From Nakaseomyces glabratus (Eukaryota > Ascomycota > Saccharomycetes > Saccharomycetales > Saccharomycetaceae): 64,000 bases of DNA. Both the position numbers and the translations under genes were made by a program. The DNA lies in contig NC_088963.1 in the NCBI RefSeq assembly GCF_010111755.1, forward strand, positions 1,240,001 to 1,304,000. Direction: 5' to 3'. Positions 48,649 to 59,407 of this stretch are shown piece after piece. The notes under the pieces are model-generated. The model saw nothing but the letters and a program-made list of their open reading frames with translations, made no database searches and was not told the origin of the DNA. Positions within the stretch are counted from its first letter, which is position 1. Each line of letters starts with the position of its first letter.

Positions 48649-49668
48649 ATGGCAGACAATAAAGGTGATGTCAAGGCACCACCTTCCTGGCTAAACTCTC
48701 CAGCATTTCAGGAATCCTATCAGAAAGCCATAGAGTTTTACGAGAAAGACGAAGTCTTAGATGCTCGAGATCGGTTAGAGTTATCAAAGAAATATACCTC
48801 AATTGCTAGAGCGCAATTTATAGGTGGATGGGCTGGTTTCAGTGCAGTATTTATCACCCCATTTGCATACCGTTATTACAAGACAGGTGCTATCAGAGGA
48901 GTTAAAGTTCCTAGAAATTTTGTATTTGGCCTAGTTGCCATGGTTGTAAGTACCCAGCTTTCTGGAAGCATGATGTACAAAAAAAAATTACAGGAATTGG
49001 ATCCTACAGGCGAGCTTGCCGCCAAATACGAGTCAAAAATTAACAAAAATAAACAAAGAAATCAATATGGAGATTTTGAAGCGGATGTACCTACTTTAAT
49101 AGATGAGAACCAGAACCAAAATCCACCTTCGAGGTACCAGAAGGAATTCGATATGATGAACTTATTGAAAAATGGGTCTGCTCCCAAATGGGCTATGTAT
49201 TTCTACACAACTTACCAAAACCCTAGAAGACGCTTCCCTAATCCTGTAGAGATGATGGATGAGCTAAAGAAAGCACAAAGACAACCATTGGCACCATTTT
49301 TACATCAGCGCGATCCATTTGGATTATTTAAGGACCAGAATGAGAAAAACGATGAAAAAAACGATGCCTATCCTAACCCGACAAAAAATGCGAAACCTGC
49401 TGATAATAACCAACTACCACTAGAACCACCAAAACCAGAACTATCATGGAATAAAGTTCGCCAACAAAATTCCGGTAAAGCTACCACTGCATGGGACAGA
49501 ATAAGAAATGGGGAACACTTAAATGACAATAATGATGGATTTGATGATGATCTGGATCCGTTTGAGGAGTCAAAAAGCAATGTAGGGCCGACAATCAATA
49601 AACCGACCAAAGAGGAATTCAAGAATCTTGTTGAGCAAGAAAGAAATGGGGGTTCGGGCCTATTTTAA
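48649..49668 (+). CDS. RCI37: Mitochondrial respiratory-chain interacting protein Rci37 (YIL077C)
   Basis: Starting at ATG 48649 the protein has 339 residues (S. cerevisiae about 320). The core (about 1-215) aligns with the preceding gene: two probable membrane segments around AYRYYKTGAIRGVKVPR, then ELDPTGEL and APKWAMYFYTTYQNPRRRFPNP. The C-terminal third is hydrophilic, rich in Asn, Asp and Lys, and ends with a helix (KEEFKNLVEQERNG). This copy keeps the position directly before THS1, as in S. cerevisiae, so it is the better RCI37 orthologue. Molecular function is unknown. Confidence 0.88.
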   Translation: MADNKGDVKAPPSWLNSPAFQESYQKAIEFYEKDEVLDARDRLELSKKYTSIARAQFIGGWAGFSAVFITPFAYRYYKTGAIRGVKVPRNFVFGLVAMVVSTQLSGSMMYKKKLQELDPTGELAAKYESKINKNKQRNQYGDFEADVPTLIDENQNQNPPSRYQKEFDMMNLLKNGSAPKWAMYFYTTYQNPRRRFPNPVEMMDELKKAQRQPLAPFLHQRDPFGLFKDQNEKNDEKNDAYPNPTKNAKPADNNQLPLEPPKPELSWNKVRQQNSGKATTAWDRIRNGEHLNDNNDGFDDDLDPFEESKSNVGPTINKPTKEEFKNLVEQERNGGSGLF

Positions 49669-49933
49669 AGTGGTGACACTTGATACTTTATCTTAAAAAG
49701 ACTATCATTATATTATTTTTGGGGATGATAAACTGTTAACTATTTTGATGAGTATACGCAATTATAATGAAAAATTTCATATTCTTTTATCAGCTATTCT
49801 ATATCTTTTTTTGTATATAATTATTTACTTTCACATTATAATTCAACATGAAAATTATGGGCAGATTCTTAATTTATAAAATACTTAATACATATCAACG
49901 TTTAAATAGTGTAACTTGAAAACATTATCACAT

Positions 49934-52114
49934 TTAGGCTAGGATGTTGTCCAATCTCTTCTCAGCCTTCAATTTTTGTAGTTGTTCCAAGACAATATCG
50001 ACATTAACAGTAGCGTTCTTACCTTGTTGCTCCATAACATCTCTGTTTCTGATGTTGACGGAGTTTTCGTTCATTTCCGTTTCACCAACAATGAAGATGA
50101 AGTTGTACTTCATCAATTGACCGGTTCTAACCTTCTTTTGCAAAGTGTTACCAGTCAAGTCAACGTCAGCGTAGAAACCGGCATTGTGCATCTTGTCACG
50201 TACTTGTTGAGCGTACTCTTGGTACTTAACACCAACTGGAACAACCAAGATTTGACGAGGGGATAACCAGAAAGGCCATTTACCAGCGAAGTGCTCAGTC
50301 AAAATGGCAGTCATTCTTTCAACTGAACCCAAGATAGCACGGTGAATCATAACTGGTCTTTCATAGTTCTCGCTCTCTTCGGTATCCTTTGCCTTAAATT
50401 CTAGTTCAAATCTTTGTGGTAGTTGGAAATCCAATTGAATGGTGGCACATTGATGCCATCTTCTTAGGGCATCAGAAATCATGATATCGATCTTTGGACC
50501 GTAGAAGGCACCATCACCTGGGTTTAGTTCCCAAGCACCACCCCATTTGTTCAAAGCGTTTTCTAACTTCTTTTCAGCGGCATCCCATGTTTCAAGTTCA
50601 CCAACATACTTTTCTGGTCTAGTAGACAATTCCATCTTGAATTCAAAACCGAATACACCGTACATAAACTTCAAGAAGTCGAAAATGTTTTCAATTTCTT
50701 GTTCGATTTGATCTTGAGTACAGAAGATGTGGGCGTCATCTTGCTGGAATCTTCTAACACGAGTCAAACCAGATAGAGCACCAGAGAACTCATTTCTGTG
50801 GATAACACCGAAGTCAGCAACTCTCCATGGCAACTCTCTGTAAGAACGTTCTCTAGCTTTGAACATCAGACAGTGACCAGGACAGTTCATTGGCTTTAGA
50901 CCGAAGGTTTCCTTTTCAACTTCAAATGTGAACATGTTTTCCTTGTAGTTAGCCCAGTGACCAGAAGTTTCCCATAGCTTGGAGTTGTACATGTTTGGAG
51001 TAATAACTTCTTCGTAACCTCTCTTACGGTATTCGGATCTTAGAAGATCAACCAAGGTGTTATATATTCTGGTACCGTGAGGCAACCAAAAGCAAGAACC
51101 TGGAGACATTTCATTGAATAAAAATAGTTCTTGTTCCTTACCAATCTTTCTGTGATCTCTCATAGAGGCTTCAGCCAAGAATTTCAAGTGAGCGTCCATT
51201 AGCTTCTTGTCTGGGAAAGAGATACCGTAAACTCTTTGGAGAGACTCGTTGTTGGCATCACCCAAGAAGTAGGAAGAGGAGTTCTTCAATAGCTTGAAAG
51301 CCTTGATACGACCGGTGTGAGGAATATGTGGACCAACACACAAATCAATCAACTTACCACACTTGTAAACGGTAGTGGAACCACCATCTGGGATCTTGGT
51401 TTGAACCAAGTAAGTCTTAAACTTAGAGTAATGGAACATCTTTAGCAAGTCTTCCTTAGACATGACCAATCTTTCGAACTTTTGCTTTTCCTTGATAACA
51501 TTCTTGGCAACACCTTCTAGATTTGGGAAATCAGCTTGGGAAATTGTTCTCTCTTCAGCATCCTTGTCTTCTTTCAAAGTGTCTTTCAAAGCCATTTCAT
51601 AAAAGAAACCATCATCAGTTGGAGGACCTAGACAAATATGAGCACCTAGGTTACATTCGCAGGCTTCACCCAGAACGTGAGCAGAAGAGTGCCAGAAAAC
51701 TCTTCTACCTTCGTCAGACTCAAAATCAAACAGTTCTAGCTTGATCTCTTCATTTTCCTTACCTTCAAATGGTCTTTCCAAATCCCAAAGATCACCATTC
51801 ACCTTAGCAATACATAGTCTGTCAGCCAAGGACTTGGAGATTCCTCTAGCAATGTCCATTGGTGTGGTTTCCCAAGCAGTGGCTTCCTTCTTAGCACCAT
51901 CCTTTAGAACTATGGTAATTGGAACACGAGGCATGGAAGCAACCTTTTCTTGGTATTCCTTCTGCAACTTTTCGAACAAAGCATTTCTTTCAGCAATGAA
52001 AGCTGGCTCTGGGTCCAAGTACAAAGAGGCCTTCTTATTGTTACCTTTCTTCTTCTTGTCGGAAACAGACAGGTCATTGACCTTCTGTGCAACAGCGTCA
52101 GCTCCAGCACTCAT
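49934..52114 (-). CDS. THS1: Cytosolic threonyl-tRNA synthetase
   Basis: The 726-residue class II synthetase charges tRNA-Thr in the cytosol. Domains in order: a charged N-terminal extension; a TGS domain (about 60-125: [17 protein letters not shown]); the editing domain with the HxxxH of HSSAHVLGE (about 141); the catalytic core (about 320-600) with motif 2 region [20 protein letters not shown] and motif 3 [10 protein letters not shown]; and the anticodon-binding domain (about 610-726: [15 protein letters not shown]). Length is close to S. cerevisiae (about 734). Codon use is strongly biased. The promoter has PAC and RRPE elements. Confidence 0.98.
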   Translation of the reverse strand: MSAGADAVAQKVNDLSVSDKKKKGNNKKASLYLDPEPAFIAERNALFEKLQKEYQEKVASMPRVPITIVLKDGAKKEATAWETTPMDIARGISKSLADRLCIAKVNGDLWDLERPFEGKENEEIKLELFDFESDEGRRVFWHSSAHVLGEACECNLGAHICLGPPTDDGFFYEMALKDTLKEDKDAEERTISQADFPNLEGVAKNVIKEKQKFERLVMSKEDLLKMFHYSKFKTYLVQTKIPDGGSTTVYKCGKLIDLCVGPHIPHTGRIKAFKLLKNSSSYFLGDANNESLQRVYGISFPDKKLMDAHLKFLAEASMRDHRKIGKEQELFLFNEMSPGSCFWLPHGTRIYNTLVDLLRSEYRKRGYEEVITPNMYNSKLWETSGHWANYKENMFTFEVEKETFGLKPMNCPGHCLMFKARERSYRELPWRVADFGVIHRNEFSGALSGLTRVRRFQQDDAHIFCTQDQIEQEIENIFDFLKFMYGVFGFEFKMELSTRPEKYVGELETWDAAEKKLENALNKWGGAWELNPGDGAFYGPKIDIMISDALRRWHQCATIQLDFQLPQRFELEFKAKDTEESENYERPVMIHRAILGSVERMTAILTEHFAGKWPFWLSPRQILVVPVGVKYQEYAQQVRDKMHNAGFYADVDLTGNTLQKKVRTGQLMKYNFIFIVGETEMNENSVNIRNRDVMEQQGKNATVNVDIVLEQLQKLKAEKRLDNILA

Positions 52115-52637
52115 TATAGTCTTTTATAACTGTGTGTCTTTTTTTTTTTTCGACCTCTTTCCAGAAGCTTTAATTAAATCTGGTAAACGTGAGCAAAAAC
52201 TGCACTTGAAGTGTCACTTAAAATCATCCAAATTGAATACTAACCGCCTCAATTCCGAAACTCCCAAAGAATTCTGGTTTCGTGGTACCAATTGCTAACT
52301 CTTTGACAGAATTTTTTGCAAAATTGCCTCGAACTCACCTGAGATGCTGGATGATCTTCACGCTAAATCAAAAATTTTTCACTTTTTCGTTGTTGGCGAC
52401 CTCATCGCTACTCAGTCATACTTAGAGCAACCAAGAAGTTCTTTGCGCAGTAATTTCTACAATGTAGCACTGAATAACTGAGATAAGCAAACGTTCTATG
52501 AACTTTCCAGGATATATTGGTAGTCTTATTCTCTTACCGGGTCTCGATCACTCACGAACAATAGGGAAGCTTTATAAGAGGATATATTAGTCACGAGTCG
52601 ACAATGATTGTGGGTCTGGCAATATTTGGCTTTATCT
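52115..52637. other. Intergenic: THS1 promoter and OAR1 3' region
   Basis: It contains a long T-run just before the THS1 ATG (a poly-A leader on the transcribed strand) and the PAC/RRPE pair. The S. cerevisiae chromosome IX-to-XI synteny break falls here. Confidence 0.55.
52371..52408 (-). promoter_or_regulatory. RRPE and PAC-like pair of THS1
   Basis: On the minus strand TGAAAAATTTT (52371-52381) is a perfect RRPE and GCGATGAGGT (52399-52408) matches PAC at 9 of 10 positions. They lie 257-294 bases before the THS1 ATG and about 20 bases apart, typical of the ribosome-biogenesis regulon. Confidence 0.6.
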
Positions 52638-53450
52638 TCAACTTTCTTTGTAGATTCTTAATACTTGCTCGGACACTTCATCTACAGTAGTTATTTCTCC
52701 ATTTATTGTTCGCAGTAGATTTTCCTGTGCTCGTTCGGGCAAGTTTTTAATCATGTCGGTCTCTGGAATAAGACCTGGCGCTATGTCATGACAATTGATG
52801 GATAGTCTTTCGACTTCCTTTCCGTATACTCTTGTGAATTGACTGAGTGCAGCCTTAGTGGCGCTGTATATGGATGTGCCTTGAATCATGAAGTTTCGTT
52901 TGTCTGCGAACCCGCCCAATATTGAGCTAACATTTATGATATCTAACCGCTTTCTTGACTTTTGTTTCATTTGTAATCTAGCTGCATAATTGGATAAATA
53001 AACAGCACTTGCAAAGTTGACGTTTATCATATTGCTTATCACATTAGGACTCATTCTAATTCCAACTGATGCCTGGGTTATTCCTGCACAGTTGACTAGA
53101 ACCCGAAGGGTGTATCTGTTTGAATCGTTGTTGTCAAATGCCAATGCATTACTCAGAACCAATTCTTTATTACTGGTACTAATATTACCTTCAGCGATAT
53201 AACCCTCAATTGTAGCAGCAGAATGGTTGAACTCACCATCCCATCGCGCGAGATCTAACGCTACAGCTCTGTTTCTATGATGGGCCCCCGTAAACAATAA
53301 ATCATCCCCAAATCGTAGCTTCTTCGTTATACTGTCAGTACTAGACCCAATTGCAATACAGTTCACTCCTTCCCTCGTCAATTTTCTTACTATGGCTTTA
53401 CCAACCCCTCCAGTGGCCCCAGTGACTATCGCATAAGGTATCTCTATCAT
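52638..53450 (-). CDS. OAR1: Mitochondrial 3-oxoacyl-[ACP] reductase
   Basis: The ATG complementary to 53448-53450 gives 270 residues beginning MIEIPYAIVTGATGGVGKAI; an upstream TTG extension was rejected. Oar1 is the short-chain dehydrogenase that reduces 3-ketoacyl-ACP with NADPH in mitochondrial type II fatty-acid synthesis, which supplies lipoate. The Rossmann motif TGATGGVGKA, NCAG, the catalytic Ser in NVSSILGG and the YSATK pair (Tyr and Lys) are all present. S. cerevisiae Oar1 is about 278. It begins the block matching S. cerevisiae chromosome XI. Confidence 0.93.
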   Translation of the reverse strand: MIEIPYAIVTGATGGVGKAIVRKLTREGVNCIAIGSSTDSITKKLRFGDDLLFTGAHHRNRAVALDLARWDGEFNHSAATIEGYIAEGNISTSNKELVLSNALAFDNNDSNRYTLRVLVNCAGITQASVGIRMSPNVISNMINVNFASAVYLSNYAARLQMKQKSRKRLDIINVSSILGGFADKRNFMIQGTSIYSATKAALSQFTRVYGKEVERLSINCHDIAPGLIPETDMIKNLPERAQENLLRTINGEITTVDEVSEQVLRIYKES

Positions 53451-54104
53451 ATTAAGAGTAAAGCCAAACAGTTCTGAATTATCTGTGTTTCGAAAGAACA
53501 ATCAATTACAAAGACTCTCTATCAAAAAAAGTGTACAGCTTTTATTCAACTGAGTAGAATTCTTGCGATTCCTGTTAAGCTATATTAGTTACATTAAGAT
53601 CAGTTCTCCTTAAGTGAACAAAAACAAAATGATGAGATGACTTTTCACTCTCTTCAGTATATAATTGACTATTAACAAAGGCAAACAATAATAAAAGACT
53701 ATCATTGAAATTAACAACTATGTACTTGAAAAGAAAGATATTATCTGGATCATGACTATGCAATTTTTTATATATGAAAGATTTAAAATGACTAATTAGA
53801 TTGGTAATCCCCCCAAGAACCAATAACCACAAAAGAAATAAAGGGAATAACAAAAATAACAGTCTTTTTTAGCTTCCAATTCCAAAAAAAAGACAATTTC
53901 TCCAAGCAAATATGATAGTAGCGCTAATAATCCCAAAAATACATTCATGGAGAATATATTGCAGAAATGAAAAAGATTACGAGTCCTAGAAACATTTCTT
54001 AACCTGAATGATAAATGGAACATAATAGGCCTTTTGCTTTAATACGAATCATTACAACATTATGAGAAAGTCCATAATAATGGCTAACCTGTTTCTAAAC
54101 CTGC
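53451..54104. other. Intergenic: OAR1 promoter and DEF1 3' region
   Basis: The 654 bases are very AT-rich. Two frames of 75-92 codons on the minus strand encode hydrophobic low-complexity sequence (one starting with TTG) and look fortuitous. Nothing else is recognised. Confidence 0.5.
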
Positions 54105-55883
54105 TCAATAGAAACCGTTAGTGGACTTAGTGTTGTAATCATAACCTGAGTAACCGTATTGCTGAGCATTAGGCTGCTGCTGTTGCTGTGGAGCTTGTTG
54201 CTGTTGCTGCTGCTGTTGCTGCTGTTGCTGCTGTTGGTATTGATAATACTGCTGCAATTGAATTTGTTGTGGAGTCAATTGTTGCTGAGCTGAGTCAGAA
54301 GTCTGCTGCTCGGAATGGGAATCATTACGTTGCACCCCCTTAGCTTGAGCATCTTGCTGAGCTTGTTGACCATACTCACCGCCATACAAGTTTTGGCCAC
54401 TAGACTTAGTAGTTTGGTATGGATATTGGTTAGCAGCAACACCGTATTGTGGTTGGCCATATGGGTACTGTTGGTAGAAGTGGGCGTAATATGGCATGAA
54501 TGAACCAGCACCGTATGGTTGTTGTTGACTTTGTTGTTGAGTGTGTGGAGCCACAGGTGATTGAGCAGTGTTTGGTGCAGCAGTGGCAGTGTTCAAATCA
54601 ACACCAGCGGAGACAGGTGTACCAGCATTCATGTAACCTTGTTGCATGGAGAATTGAGCATTGACCATGGCTGGGTGACCACCCATTGGTGTTGGTTGTT
54701 GGTACTGTTGGCCGTAAGCATAACCTTGCATGTCGTACATACCCGGGTAAGAATAGCCTGGGAATTGGTTCTGGTACATGTAGTATTGTTGTGCTTGAGC
54801 TTGGGCCTGTGCTTGAGCTTGTGCTTGAGCTTGTAGTTGTGCATCAGTCAACTGTTGGGCAGGTTGTTGTTGCTGAGCAGTTTGTTGTGGAGCAGTTTGT
54901 TGTTGTTGTTGTTGTTGTTGTTGTTGAGCAGCCTCAGAGACACTGCCTTGCTTAGAAGCTGGCGCAGCTTCAGCTGGAGCAGCGGCTTCTTGAGCCAATT
55001 GTTGCTCTTGTTGCTCTTGTTGTGGTTGTTGTGGTTGTTGTTGTTCTTGTTGTTGTTGCTCATTGGCAGCTTGTTCTTGTGCTTGTTCTTGTGGTTGTTC
55101 TTGTTCTTGTGGTTGTGGTTGTGGTTCTTGTTCTTTTTCTACGGTTTCCTTCTCAGTTTCTTGAGCAGGCTCTTCTTTCTTTTCTTGTTCTTTTTCAATG
55201 TTGTCAACTTCATTCTTCAAGTCTTCTACATTTTCCAAAGCGCTTTCTTTGGAAGATTCAGAAGCCTTAGTGTCCTCTTGGGATTCTTGTGCTGGCTCTT
55301 CTTCTTTCTTCTTTTGAACAGGCTTTGGCTTTGGCTTAGGAGTGGCAATGGCCGCCCAGGACATCTTCTTCCTTTCCTCTTGGGTATGTGTAGAATTTAG
55401 TCTTTGAGCAATCTTCTCTTCCTTGGTACCGGCAGGAACACCGGTCTTCTTCACAGCTGCCTGAGCAGCAGCAGTAGCGTTCTTTCCACTGGAAGCACTC
55501 TGAGCTGCCCCGTGAGAGGAGGCGCTAGTGCTAGTGCCTGAGCTAGTGCTAGTGCTGCTACCAGTAGCAGTATTGCTTACACCACTGTTGCCAGCAAACC
55601 TGCCAGACTTCTTATATCTAGGAGCAGCAGCACCGCCACTGGCCGCACTATGACTATGTGTACTCGAGCTATACGTGCGCACGGAGCTAGCCTCCGGCGC
55701 ATGTCTCTCCCGCTTGGGCTTCTTCACCTCATCCCACTTCGTAACTTTACCGGTCGTAATCTTCTCAACTATAATCTCCAGCTCAGTGTCCTTCTCCTCC
55801 TGGACCAACTCCAACAGATCCTCCCTCTTCCAGTCCGGAAACAACTCTACCAGCGTCTCCACCTTATTCTGTACCGACGACAT
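54105..55883 (-). CDS. DEF1: RNA polymerase II degradation factor Def1
   Basis: The 592-residue protein promotes ubiquitylation and removal of stalled RNA polymerase II after DNA damage. The N-terminal CUE domain (about 5-50: VETLVELFPDWKREDLLELV) is followed by the conserved TKWDEVKKPKRER. A Ser/Ala-rich region follows, then an acidic Glu/Gln stretch (about 190-270) and a very Gln-rich, prion-like C-terminal half with several poly-Gln tracts. In S. cerevisiae (about 738) the C-terminus is removed by the proteasome so that the N-terminal part can enter the nucleus. This copy is shorter, mainly in the low-complexity part. Confidence 0.95.
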   Translation of the reverse strand: MSSVQNKVETLVELFPDWKREDLLELVQEEKDTELEIIVEKITTGKVTKWDEVKKPKRERHAPEASSVRTYSSSTHSHSAASGGAAAPRYKKSGRFAGNSGVSNTATGSSTSTSSGTSTSASSHGAAQSASSGKNATAAAQAAVKKTGVPAGTKEEKIAQRLNSTHTQEERKKMSWAAIATPKPKPKPVQKKKEEEPAQESQEDTKASESSKESALENVEDLKNEVDNIEKEQEKKEEPAQETEKETVEKEQEPQPQPQEQEQPQEQAQEQAANEQQQQEQQQPQQPQQEQQEQQLAQEAAAPAEAAPASKQGSVSEAAQQQQQQQQQQTAPQQTAQQQQPAQQLTDAQLQAQAQAQAQAQAQAQQYYMYQNQFPGYSYPGMYDMQGYAYGQQYQQPTPMGGHPAMVNAQFSMQQGYMNAGTPVSAGVDLNTATAAPNTAQSPVAPHTQQQSQQQPYGAGSFMPYYAHFYQQYPYGQPQYGVAANQYPYQTTKSSGQNLYGGEYGQQAQQDAQAKGVQRNDSHSEQQTSDSAQQQLTPQQIQLQQYYQYQQQQQQQQQQQQQQAPQQQQQPNAQQYGYSGYDYNTKSTNGFY

Positions 55884-56531
55884 CTAGTTTCTTAGTCTAT
55901 ATATATCTCGTCTCGCTTTCTCACCGTCGTTATCTGCCTCCAGGTACCAACAAACCGCCCCACTTGTAAATAACTTATGTTCAGTTCTTGTTCTTGGAAA
56001 ACAGCATTTTTCGAATTTTTTTTTTTTTCAAATTTTTTTCATTAAGGATACATGTCGCTATATACGTATATATCAACTGTAATAAGCATATCCATAGCGA
56101 TGGGCATCAGCCTGTCGTAGCTATATTTGCCCTGTACTAGTACAGGTACGGTGTATTTTGGATTATAAGGTGTATCCAGGGTAGACTTGTTACCTGACCA
56201 ACCAAGAGAAGAAAACTGCAAGAAAATACCTCGACTCGACGCAAAGTAATTCAAAAGTTATATTGAAAAATTTATAGATAGACTTATAAACTACAGCTCG
56301 TACAGTTTTGGGGGATATAACATTTTGTAGTCTGCGATAAGGATAAGAACACACTGTGAGTAATCTATTTGTAATGTAGAGTACAAATGTTGACTTCTTT
56401 GCCTTGGAATATGGTGTCTCAATGTCTCGATGTCTCGATGTCTCAATGTCTCGATGTCTCGGATTTTATATCTTTCTTTATTTACAGGAGTGATTTGTTG
56501 TATGATGCTACGCCGTCGAGTTTGGACAATA
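55884..56531. other. Intergenic: DEF1 promoter and MDM35 3' region
   Basis: A T-run lies at about 56020-56038 and an 8-bp tandem repeat at 56415-56462. No gene is seen. Confidence 0.5.
56415..56462. repeat. 8-bp tandem repeat TGTCTCGA, 6 units
   Basis: Six in-register units alternate between TGTCTCAA, TGTCTCGA and TGTCTCGG. The array lies about 70 bases past the MDM35 stop. Confidence 0.9.
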
Positions 56532-56810
<279 letters not shown>

Positions 56811-57008
56811 CTAGTGCCCTTGTACAACTTCTGCTAAAGTTTCAGAGCTGCTTACCCATCACACTAAAACTTCCTCCTTCCGCCGCCTCTGAACCTCCAC
56901 ATTAATAACCAAATAAACATCTAAGAAGCAAAGTTTAGAATAGAAGATAACCGGGACTTCGATCCCGCAAAAAAGGATCACTTTAGTTGATGGTGATGCC
57001 ACTCATGA

Positions 57009-57623
57009 TCACTTCGTCGAGAAATGGATCACGGTCCCAGGTAATGGCACTTGCTCTTTCACTGGCGAGCTGCCCAGGCTCTGCTGCGGCACCCGCTTAT
57101 CTGGAGACGGCATCACGCTCGAACTCGACCCGTACCGCTCCTGGATCAGCAGCGACACTTTCCTCTTCTTCTGCCTCTGCACACTGTCGTCCTCTCCTTG
57201 CTCCCGAGTGTCATCCTCGCGGTACTTTCCCATGGTGCTATCAGATACTTCCGACTGCACTGTGCTGTTGTGCTCTTCCCCACCGGCCACATCGCCGTAA
57301 CTGCGCTCTGCGTTGGCTTCACCATGGGCGTCACCATGGGCATTACCGTGGGTATCGCCATGTGCATTACCGTGCGCATCGCTATCGCGAACCGGCGTCC
57401 TCTCGAGCAGCACGTCTCGCTTTAAGTCCACAACACCACTGCTCTTGCACAGCGTCCCGAGCCACTCACAGCTGTCGCTGATAGCATCGCAAACCTGGCC
57501 ATACGCCACTACCCGTGGTATAACCTGCTTAGTGATCACGTCAAAGCAGTGCGACAGATTCCCGTCGATCTTCTGCAGCTCAAGTGTAATCTCCTGGTCT
57601 AACCGCTCCAATTCCCTGTCCAT
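57009..57623 (-). CDS. ASK1: DASH/Dam1 complex subunit Ask1
   Basis: The 204-residue protein has the Ask1 domain at its N-terminus (about 1-65: LDQEITLELQKIDGNLSHCF, QVIPRVVAYG, SCEWLGTLC). Ask1 is a subunit of the DASH ring that couples kinetochores to microtubule plus ends. After the domain come an Ala-His-Gly-Asp/Asn repeat (about 82-108), acidic Ser-rich sequence with possible Cdk sites (SPDKR, SSPVK) and a short end. S. cerevisiae Ask1 is about 292, so this one is short. Position between MDM35 and SFK1 matches chromosome XI. Confidence 0.9.
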   Translation of the reverse strand: MDRELERLDQEITLELQKIDGNLSHCFDVITKQVIPRVVAYGQVCDAISDSCEWLGTLCKSSGVVDLKRDVLLERTPVRDSDAHGNAHGDTHGNAHGDAHGEANAERSYGDVAGGEEHNSTVQSEVSDSTMGKYREDDTREQGEDDSVQRQKKRKVSLLIQERYGSSSSVMPSPDKRVPQQSLGSSPVKEQVPLPGTVIHFSTK

Positions 57624-57907
57624 TCTTGCAATAGTGCCACCCGACTAACTGAAAGCTTTCTGTGCATTATAGCAGTTTAAGCAACTGTATAAATCTATGT
57701 AAACAACTAAACTTAAAACTAAAAGGAAATCGAAAAAACAGTACTGATTTACGTCCCCGATGAGTTTATGAATGGACTTTTACTCATATCCCTTACTTCT
57801 CCGAAAGCTAATATATTATAAAAACCAAACATATACACAGGCTCTCACTTACGGATCTTTCCCCCAAACCAACAACACACACCCCGAAACATCGAACTTT
57901 CACTATA

Positions 57908-58933
57908 ATGTTCAAAAGACCCGGGAACTATTTCTTCATAGTGCCATGGATAGCGTTCATTCCATGGTATGGTATGCTAATTGCGATGCTTATTTGCTGG
58001 GCTGCTCAAGGGCACCCCATCTACTGGTTCATGCACACTGAGCAGTTCCCAGTGTACATATCTGACATAGGTGCCACCAACCTGAGACCGCTGTTCATCG
58101 CCTGTGCCGGATGGCAAGGTCTCGGCTATGTCATCACCATCGCCTGCGAGTACTTCCAGAGAGCCGGCAGATGGCCCTTCCGGATGCCCAACTCGAAGTC
58201 TCCGCATGTGGAGGCTGAGTACGACAACGTCTCCTCATACACCGAGCGTCTGTTGCACTCACGCTTGCTGATGCCTCCTTACTACACAAAGCATGAGAGG
58301 AACCTGATCTTTGCGAGCTTTGTGCTGGGGTGCATAGGTGAAATCGCCCTGCTGATGTGTAGTATCTTCTCAACTGCAAAGTACCACCATGTGCACATCT
58401 CAATGGTGGCCATTTTCTGCATCTTCATGCTCTTGTCCATCGTCTGCTTGACCGCGGAATATTTCTCCATGGGAAGACACTACGCCTCCATCCACCCGCT
58501 CGCCGCCACCAAGGCTGACTTCGACCCCAGCAACCCCACAAACATCGATTCCCTACCTTGGAACAAGTGGACAGGCCACATCTGGAACAAGTTCACCATA
58601 AGTGCCACCTTGAAGACCATATGGTGTATTGCCGCTATAGTGTGGGCCATCTGTTTCGGTGCCATCCACGACAACTCCAAGAGTGCTTGCTTCGAGTGGC
58701 TCTTGGCTTTCTGGTTTGGTATCATATTCATGATAATATCAGCAGACTTCTACCTGGGAAGCTTGTATAAGAGGTCCAAGTACTTCCACCAGATAGAGAC
58801 ATTCGCTGGCTACTACAAATATGACAAGTTTGCTGGCGTACGCGACTATGAATCTAACGACAGCTCTGGCAAATATGAAGACAGCGACAGAACTGAGACC
58901 ATGGTTCAAGAAGATTCACCAGTAGAGGCATGA
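57908..58933 (+). CDS. SFK1: Sfk1, plasma-membrane lipid-regulating protein
   Basis: The 341-residue protein belongs to the Frag1/DRAM/Sfk1 family. In S. cerevisiae Sfk1 (about 353) helps hold the PI 4-kinase Stt4 at the plasma membrane and affects phospholipid asymmetry and permeability. Six membrane segments are visible, the first at about 9-32 (FFIVPWIAFIPWYGMLIAML). A family loop reads FPVYISDIGATNLRPLF. The C-terminus is cytosolic, acidic and Ser-rich. The gene is G+C-rich relative to its right-hand neighbours. Confidence 0.95.
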   Translation: MFKRPGNYFFIVPWIAFIPWYGMLIAMLICWAAQGHPIYWFMHTEQFPVYISDIGATNLRPLFIACAGWQGLGYVITIACEYFQRAGRWPFRMPNSKSPHVEAEYDNVSSYTERLLHSRLLMPPYYTKHERNLIFASFVLGCIGEIALLMCSIFSTAKYHHVHISMVAIFCIFMLLSIVCLTAEYFSMGRHYASIHPLAATKADFDPSNPTNIDSLPWNKWTGHIWNKFTISATLKTIWCIAAIVWAICFGAIHDNSKSACFEWLLAFWFGIIFMIISADFYLGSLYKRSKYFHQIETFAGYYKYDKFAGVRDYESNDSSGKYEDSDRTETMVQEDSPVEA

Positions 58934-59407
58934 GGAACATAAGCACGGCAATAACCTCAAACACTTGTTTTGGGTTATTTGCTCCATCTAATCATATATT
59001 CGTTACCATCACAAACATCCTAATATTCATACCAAGTGGTTAACAATGGCATAGAATAGGAATACACTTAGCATCATTTTAATAATACCCGTGGAAGCTC
59101 CACAACGGTTACCAAGTCATCATTATCGTTACAATTTGTAATATCACCTATTCCCCCCATACCTACCCATTTATAATTTTTAATACATATTTACTTAATT
59201 CAACTTTCTGTTTAATATAAAAATAAAATAAGACTTAAATAATATTAAAATGAAATTAAAATAAAAACTAACTGAAACTAAAATATCCATTAAATTACAC
59301 AAAATATTTGGCCTTAACGACCATTTTTAACCATTATATGTTTACAAATACAAGAGGGAGTACCTCCCCCCCTGTTATATATAAAAGAACCCATTATTTT
59401 ACAACAT
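58934..59407. other. Intergenic between convergent SFK1 and the YKL050C-type gene
   Basis: A short inverted repeat (AATAACC and GGTTATT) near 58950-58980 could form a 3' hairpin of the SFK1 mRNA. The rest is very AT-rich with nothing recognised. Confidence 0.45.

Noticed and set aside
52251..52272. TTCCGAAA-like word resembling centromere element CDEIII
   Set aside because: It lacks the TGTT lead-in, an AT-rich CDEII and an upstream RTCACRTG at the right distance, so it is not a centromere.
53575..54023. Two hydrophobic minus-strand frames downstream of DEF1
   Set aside because: One begins with TTG, both are low-complexity, and they lie in an AT-rich 3' region.
54837..55400. Leu-rich 187-codon frame opposite DEF1
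   Set aside because: It is the antisense of Gln/Glu-rich DEF1 codons and has no independent support.
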